From positions 1 to 64,000 of the forward strand of contig JBFWSG010000018.1 of NCBI GenBank assembly GCA_050248495.1: 64,000 nucleotides of DNA. The letters are read 5' to 3'. Positions 59,982-64,000 of this stretch are shown here, piece by piece. The position numbers were made by a program, and so were the translations under genes. Source of the stretch: DASYDU01 sp050248495. GTDB taxonomy: Bacteria > Planctomycetota > Planctomycetia > Pirellulales > Lacipirellulaceae. The notes beneath the pieces were generated by a model. That model did not search any database, had not been told where the DNA came from, and worked only from the letters and a program-made list of their open reading frames with translations. Every line of letters starts with the position of its first letter. Within the stretch, counting starts at the first letter, position 1.

Positions 59982-60668
59982 ATGGCACTCGGAATACTCG
60001 GCCGCAAGGTCGGGATGACGCAAATTTACGACGAAGCGGGCCAGGTGATCCCGGTAACGGTGATCGAAGCCGGTCCCTGCGACGTACTTTTGGTCCGGAC
60101 CAAGGAGCGGGACGGATACGAGGCGGTGCAGCTCGGCTTTGCCGACAAACCGCGACGATTGGCCAATCGCAGTGACCGGGGTCAGGTCGCCAAGCTCGAA
60201 AGCAAGCGCGCCAAGAAGCGTGCGTCCGCCGGCGTCGAACTCCTCCCCAAAGCCGGTTGCGAGCCCAAGAAATTCGTCCGCGAGATCGCGGGTCCGGCCG
60301 GTGAGCTGGCCGTCGGCGCTCAAGTTAAAGTCGAGGCCTTTGCGAAAGTGAAGGCGGTCGACGTCACGGCGACCTCTCGTGGTCGCGGTTTCTCCGGCGC
60401 CATGCGGCGTCACAATTTCTCCGGCCAGCGAGCCACGCACGGTGTGAAGAAGTGCCACCGGGCTTTGGGCGGCACCGGCCGCAGTGCGTTCCCCAGCCGC
60501 GTCGTGAAGGGCGCCCGTATGCCGGGCCAATACGGCAACGCTCAGACGACGATGCGGAACCAGAAAGTGGTCGGCGTCGACACGGAGAACAATTTGATTT
60601 TGATCCGCGGCGCGGTGCCGGGACCGCGGAACGGATACGTGGTGATTCGAGAGACGAACAAATTGTAG
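59982..60668 (+). CDS. rplC: 50S ribosomal protein L3
   Basis: The 228-residue protein has the L3 features: MALGILGRKVGMTQIYDEAG at the N-terminus, the FSGAMRRHNFSGQRATHGVK loop in the middle (signature) and RMPGQYGNAQTTMRNQKVVG. It is slightly longer than E. coli L3, with an insertion of about 15 residues (KLESKRAKKRASAG) in the first third. It is second in the S10 operon. Confidence 0.97.
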   Translation: MALGILGRKVGMTQIYDEAGQVIPVTVIEAGPCDVLLVRTKERDGYEAVQLGFADKPRRLANRSDRGQVAKLESKRAKKRASAGVELLPKAGCEPKKFVREIAGPAGELAVGAQVKVEAFAKVKAVDVTATSRGRGFSGAMRRHNFSGQRATHGVKKCHRALGGTGRSAFPSRVVKGARMPGQYGNAQTTMRNQKVVGVDTENNLILIRGAVPGPRNGYVVIRETNKL

Positions 60669-60675
60669 AGAGTCC

Positions 60676-60738
60676 AGAGTTGAGGGTTGAGGGTTGAGGG
60701 TTTTTGAACTCTCAACCCTCAACACTCAACTCTCAACC
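60676..60738. repeat. Heptad-repeat hairpin between rplC and rplD
   Basis: GGGTTGA 7-mers (60676-60700) face CAACCCT/CAACACT-type units (60707-60738). It fills nearly the entire spacer between stop and start, and leaves the rplD start without a Shine-Dalgarno. Confidence 0.9.
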
Positions 60739-60742
60739 AACC

Positions 60743-61471
60743 ATGCCTAAGCTCAACGTATTTGATCGCAAGGGGAAGAAGGTGGGGACGTACAACGTCG
60801 AGCCCACGGATTTCGCCGCGCGGATCAACAAGCAATTGCTGCACGATGCAGTGGTGATGTACCAGGCCAATGAGCGGCAGGGTTCGCACCAGACAAAGTC
60901 GCGCGGCATGGTCGCCGGTTCGACCAAGAAGATGTATCGCCAAAAAGGCACGGGCAACGCCCGCGCCGGCTCAAAGCGGAGCGGCATCCGCCGCGGCGGC
61001 GGCCACATCTTCGCCAAGGTGAATCGCGACTACGGCTATCGCCTGCCCCGCAAGGCGTTGCAGACGGCCACGCGGATGGCGCTGGCCGCGAAGGTGCGGG
61101 ACGAAGAGCTGGTGATCATCGACGAGCTGGCCTTCGCCGAACCGAAGACCAAGGACATGGTTTCGGTGATCAAGCACGTGGGCTGCGACGGCGGCTCGCT
61201 GCTGGTGGCGACCGACGGCTACCAGCCGAAGGTTTACTTCAGCGCCCGGAACATCGAAGGTGTGTCGGTATCGCCGGCGGCCGAGCTCAACGCGTACAAC
61301 GTGCTGCGATCGAAGCGCGTGCTAGTGACCAAGGCGGCGCTCGACGCGCTGGTCGCCAGCGCCAAGGAGCGGGGCGTCGGCGCGGAAGCGAACGGCGAGA
61401 AGCCGGCGCGGGCACGACGCGTGAAAACAAAGACCACCACGCGGCGGGCGACGAAGAAGGCCGAAGAGTAA
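60743..61471 (+). CDS. rplD: 50S ribosomal protein L4
   Basis: The 242-residue protein shows TKSRGMVAGSTKKMYRQKGT, RSGIRRGGGHIFAKV and DYGYRLPRKALQTATRMALA, typical of L4. A basic Ala/Lys-rich C-terminal extension of about 35 residues is not found in E. coli. L4 lines the exit tunnel. ATG 60743 starts the family body; an upstream ATG at 60704 lies in the hairpin. Confidence 0.96.
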   Translation: MPKLNVFDRKGKKVGTYNVEPTDFAARINKQLLHDAVVMYQANERQGSHQTKSRGMVAGSTKKMYRQKGTGNARAGSKRSGIRRGGGHIFAKVNRDYGYRLPRKALQTATRMALAAKVRDEELVIIDELAFAEPKTKDMVSVIKHVGCDGGSLLVATDGYQPKVYFSARNIEGVSVSPAAELNAYNVLRSKRVLVTKAALDALVASAKERGVGAEANGEKPARARRVKTKTTTRRATKKAEE

Positions 61472-61507
61472 TAAATAGCCGCGGCATTTTGCTGCGGGAG
61501 AACGAAT

Positions 61508-61822
61508 ATGGCACGTCACGTACCACAAACTACGAGCCTGAACCTCGAACCGCACCAGATCGTGCTGCGGCCGCTGGTGACGGAAAAGGGCATGCACCGC
61601 TCGACGCGGAACAATGCCTATGCGTTCGAAGTGAATCGCCTGGCCAATAAGGGCGATGTGAAGCGCGCCGTGCAGGATTTGTTTGAAGTGACGGTGCTCA
61701 AGGTCCACATCCAGAATCGCAAGGGCAAGCCGCGGCGAACGAAGTTCCACCTCGGCCACACCGACACGTGGAAGAAGGCGATCGTCACGCTCGATCCCGA
61801 ACACCGGATTGATTTTTTTTAG
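61508..61822 (+). CDS. rplW: 50S ribosomal protein L23
   Basis: The 104-residue protein: HQIVLRPLVTEKGMHRSTRN, YAFEVNRLANKGDVKRAVQ, FEVTVLKVHIQNRKGKPRR. L23 sits at the tunnel exit and is the docking site for trigger factor and SRP. GGGAG lies 8 nt before the ATG. Confidence 0.96.
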   Translation: MARHVPQTTSLNLEPHQIVLRPLVTEKGMHRSTRNNAYAFEVNRLANKGDVKRAVQDLFEVTVLKVHIQNRKGKPRRTKFHLGHTDTWKKAIVTLDPEHRIDFF

Positions 61823-61829
61823 GAAGAAG

Positions 61830-61890
61830 TTGTCAGTCGTCAGTTTTCAGTCGTCAGTGACTGAAGACTGGGAACTGAAAGCTGAGAACT
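61830..61890. repeat. Heptad-repeat hairpin between rplW and rplB
   Basis: GTCAGTC GTCAGTT-type 7-mers (61830-61860) turn directly into GACTGAA GACTGGG AACTGA-type units (to 61890). The loop is almost absent. Confidence 0.85.
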
Positions 61891-61896
61891 ACGACC

Positions 61897-62760
61897 ATGG
61901 GTTTACGCGAATACAAACCGACGTCTGCTGGCCGCCGCGGTGCTTCGGTGAGCGACTTTGCCGAGCTCACCAAGGGCGCCAAGCCGGAGAAGAGCCTGCT
62001 GCGCCCGCTCACGAAGACCGGCGGCCGCAACAATCAGGGCAAGATCACGTCGCGATTCCGCGGCGGCGGCCACAAGCGCCGTTACCGCCTCATCGATTTC
62101 AAGCGGAACAAGGACGGCGTGTCGGCGACGGTCGATTCGATTCAATACGATCCGAACCGCACGGGCCGGATCGCGCTGTTGCACTACGCGGACGGCGAGA
62201 AGCGGTACATCCTGGCGCCGGCTGGGTTGAAGCAGGGCGATTCGGTGATGAGCGGCAAGGACGCTCCGCCGACGGTGGGCAACTGCCTGCCGCTGACGCA
62301 GATTCCGCTGGGCACGGTGATTCATAACGTGGAACTGCAGGCCGGTTGCGGCGGCATCTTGTGTCGCAGTGCCGGCACGAATGCGACGTTGATGGCCCGC
62401 GAGGGTGGTTGGGCGCAGATCTCGCTCCCCAGCGGTGAAATTCGCCGCATCCCCTCCGCTTGTCGGGCCACGATTGGCGAGACGAGCAACGGCGACCACA
62501 TGGGTGTGGTGATTGGCAAGGCCGGCCGCAAGCGCTGGTTGGGCCGCAAGCCGCACAATCGCGGCACGGCGATGAACCCGATCGACCATCCACACGGTGG
62601 CGGTGAAGGCCGCACCAAGGGCGGCCGCCATCCGGTGAGCCCGACGGGCAAGAGCGCCAAGGGCGGCATGACCCGCAATCGCCGCAAGGCCTCGAACAAA
62701 GCGATCGTCCGCCGCCGCAAGTCGCGTCGCTACGGCGTGCAGAAGTTACATGTGAAGTAG
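61897..62760 (+). CDS. rplB: 50S ribosomal protein L2
   Basis: The 287-residue protein is full length: PLTKTGGRNNQGKITSRFRG, GDSVMSGKDAPPTVGNCLPL, and the C-terminal MNPIDHPHGGGEGRTKGGRH, which carries the conserved His of the peptidyltransferase region. L2 is needed for subunit association and tRNA binding. It begins 6 nt after the heptad-repeat hairpin. Confidence 0.97.
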   Translation: MGLREYKPTSAGRRGASVSDFAELTKGAKPEKSLLRPLTKTGGRNNQGKITSRFRGGGHKRRYRLIDFKRNKDGVSATVDSIQYDPNRTGRIALLHYADGEKRYILAPAGLKQGDSVMSGKDAPPTVGNCLPLTQIPLGTVIHNVELQAGCGGILCRSAGTNATLMAREGGWAQISLPSGEIRRIPSACRATIGETSNGDHMGVVIGKAGRKRWLGRKPHNRGTAMNPIDHPHGGGEGRTKGGRHPVSPTGKSAKGGMTRNRRKASNKAIVRRRKSRRYGVQKLHVK

Positions 62761-62765
62761 GTTAG

Positions 62766-62784
62766 CCCGGCCATCCTGGCCGGG
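62766..62784. repeat. Perfect hairpin between rplB and rpsS
   Basis: CCCGGCCA and TGGCCGGG pair perfectly around TCC. The flanks GTTAGCC and GGCTAAAT can also pair, echoing the TAGCCGG words at 20.4 kb. No T run follows. Confidence 0.7.
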
Positions 62785-62824
62785 ACGATTGAGGACCGAC
62801 CCAAAATGGGCCGGCTAAATAGAT

Positions 62825-63133
62825 ATGGGCCGTTCACTTAAAAAGGGACCGTACGTCGATCCGAAGCTCTACGCGAAGGTCGAGAAGCAGAACGATTCGG
62901 GCGTGAAGGAAGCGATCACGACCTGGGCTCGGCGCTGCACGATCATTCCGGAGTTCGTCGGCCACACGTTCATGGTTCACAACGGCAAGACGCACATCAA
63001 AGTGTTCGTCACGGAAGACATGGTCGGCCACAAGCTGGGCGAGTTTTCGCTCACGCGGAACTTCCGCGGCCACGGCGGCAAGGCGAAGGAAGCGGCCGCG
63101 GCGGGCGGCGGCGCGGGTGGCGGCAAGAAGTAA
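62825..63133 (+). CDS. rpsS: 30S ribosomal protein S19
   Basis: The 102-residue protein: GRSLKKGPYVDPKLYAKV, TWARRCTIIPEFVGHTFMVH and HKLGEFSLTRNFRGHGGKAK, the S19 signature. An Ala/Gly/Lys-rich tail of about 12 residues makes it longer than the usual 92. There is no clear Shine-Dalgarno (GGCTAAATAGAT before ATG). Confidence 0.96.
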   Translation: MGRSLKKGPYVDPKLYAKVEKQNDSGVKEAITTWARRCTIIPEFVGHTFMVHNGKTHIKVFVTEDMVGHKLGEFSLTRNFRGHGGKAKEAAAAGGGAGGGKK

Positions 63134-63173
63134 TTGAATTTGCACACCGGGTAGAAGCCGGACGGGTAGACAC

Positions 63174-63500
63174 ATGGCCTACAAAGCAACGCATCGACAT
63201 GCACAGATCAGCGCCCGCAAGGTGCGGCCGCTGGCGGACTTGATCCGCGGCAAACGGGTCGACGATGCCTTGGCCATCCTGCAGTACCAGCCGCAGCGCG
63301 GCGCGCGGCTGCTGGAGAAAGTGATCAAGAGCGCCCTGGGCAATGCCGAGGATCAACGGGCGCCGAACGTGGCGGGGCTGCGAATCATCGACGCCCGCAT
63401 CGACGGCGGCCCGATGTTCAAGCGGCTCCGGCCGCGAGCCCGCGGTATGGCCCACGTCGTGAAGCGGCGATTTGCGCATATTTCGGTGGAAGTGGAGTAA
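63174..63500 (+). CDS. rplV: 50S ribosomal protein L22
   Basis: The 108-residue protein: THRHAQISARKVRPLADLIR, VDDALAILQYQPQRGARLLE and GPMFKRLRPRARGMAHVVKR, the L22 loop that reaches the exit tunnel. Length is normal. Residues around the macrolide-contact loop cannot be judged by eye as resistant or sensitive. Confidence 0.96.
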   Translation: MAYKATHRHAQISARKVRPLADLIRGKRVDDALAILQYQPQRGARLLEKVIKSALGNAEDQRAPNVAGLRIIDARIDGGPMFKRLRPRARGMAHVVKRRFAHISVEVE

Positions 63501-63503
63501 ACA

Positions 63504-63589
63504 AGCTGTCGGCTGACGGCTCTCGGCTGTCAGCCAGACGAAGAAAATCGGATTTCTGGCTGAAAGCCGAAAGCCGATAGCTGAAAGCC
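63504..63589. repeat. Heptad-repeat hairpin between rplV and rpsC
   Basis: CTGTCGG CTGACGG-type 7-mers (63504-63535) and a matching GGCTGAA AGCCGAA-type arm (63555-63589) enclose an A-rich loop. The right arm ends 7 nt before the rpsC ATG, so the start has no clean Shine-Dalgarno. Confidence 0.92.
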
Positions 63590-63596
63590 AATACTC

Positions 63597-64000
63597 ATGG
63601 GTCAAAAAGTCAATCCAATCGGTTTCCGCACCGGCATCATGATGGGCTGGAAAAGCCGCTGGTATGCCTCGAAGCGCGAGTACTCCGACTTGCTCTTGGA
63701 AGATTTCAAGATCCGCAAGTATGTGACGGACAAGTACCGCTTCGCCGGCATCCCGACGGTGGAAATCGAGCGGACGCGCGACGAAGTGAAGGTGGTGCTG
63801 CATGCGGCCCGGCCGGGCGTGATCATCGGCCGCAAGGGCCAGCAGGTGGACCAGCTGCAAGACGAACTGCAGAACCTGGTCGGCCGCCGGATCAATATCA
63901 AGATCGAGGAAATCACGCGTCCGGAAATCCAGGCCCACCTAGTGGCCGAGGAAATCGCCGAGCAGCTGGCGAAGCGAGCTAGCTTCCGCCGCACGCTCAA
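63597..64000 (+). CDS. rpsC: 30S ribosomal protein S3, N-terminal part (cut by window edge)
   Basis: The visible 134 residues match S3: MGQKVNPIGFRTGIMMGW, SDLLLEDFKIRKYVTDKY, and the KH domain GVIIGRKGQQVDQLQDEL. Residues 115-134 (LVAEEIAEQLAKRASFRRTL) continue normally into the truncated end. S3 lines the mRNA entry tunnel. Confidence 0.97.
   Translation, partial: MGQKVNPIGFRTGIMMGWKSRWYASKREYSDLLLEDFKIRKYVTDKYRFAGIPTVEIERTRDEVKVVLHAARPGVIIGRKGQQVDQLQDELQNLVGRRINIKIEEITRPEIQAHLVAEEIAEQLAKRASFRRTL

Overview
The window looks like a chromosomal segment of a planctomycete, probably of the Pirellulales; this is an inference. The evidence is high G+C coding sequence, proteins that join a dockerin-like GDYNxDGxVDAADY repeat to a C-terminal PEP-CTERM sorting tail, a DUF1080 secreted protein, two BlaI-M56 regulatory modules, a sigma-70 factor with an unusual DNA-binding N-terminus, and an EF-Tu switch I of the planctomycete type. 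No rRNA, CRISPR array or intact mobile element was seen.

Layout. 1-20.4 kb is accessory and housekeeping: the first 16 codons of an IS630-type transposase, a VapBC-like pair with a frameshifted toxin, a P1B metal ATPase, a DUF1460 protein, glgC, a DUF1080 protein, a PhnD-like binding protein, two convergent BlaI/M56 modules (7.8-14.3 kb), an NAD-dependent epimerase, a retropepsin-like protease, a secreted protein of unknown role and the sigma factor. 20.6-21.4 kb holds a two-gene nucleotidyltransferase module bracketed by a 22-bp direct repeat. 21.6-36.4 kb is the classic tRNA-Thr/Tyr/Gly/Thr, tuf, tRNA-Trp, secE, nusG, rplKAJL, rpoBC cluster, ending in a strong intrinsic terminator. 36.5-40.8 kb carries a TetR-controlled DevCAB-like exporter and a DUF2442-DUF4160 pair. 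40.9-44.2 kb is the str operon (rpsL, rpsG, fusA; tuf lies elsewhere). 44.3-59.0 kb is an accessory block: a 5'-nucleotidase, PEP-CTERM proteins, a GH26 mannanase, a DEAD-box helicase, a cysteine-desulfurase-like protein, a LarA-like protein, an AsmA-like protein and a GntR/ABC module. 59.2-64 kb begins the S10 operon (rpsJ, rplCDWB, rpsS, rplV, rpsC, the last cut by the window edge).

The most striking non-coding feature is a class of intergenic elements. At least twelve spacers, mostly inside the tRNA/ribosomal/RNA-polymerase operons, contain a run of about 7-nt near-repeats followed by a roughly complementary run. Each predicts a long multi-register hairpin directly between a stop codon and the next start or tRNA. 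The word differs between spacers, yet the same word recurs at distant loci. A separate nested palindrome of REP/BIME type lies at 53.3 kb.

Regulatory logic can be read in several places. Both blaI genes have a TTGACA-N17-(T/C)(C/A)TAAT promoter with the BlaI-type TACA-TGTA palindrome in the spacer. The tetR gene has an 18-bp palindrome at its expected transcription start. The gntR gene has an inverted repeat touching its start codon. The S10 operon has a strong promoter followed by a leader of about 250 nt with palindromes, and fusA lies 18 nt behind an intrinsic terminator that may act as an attenuator.
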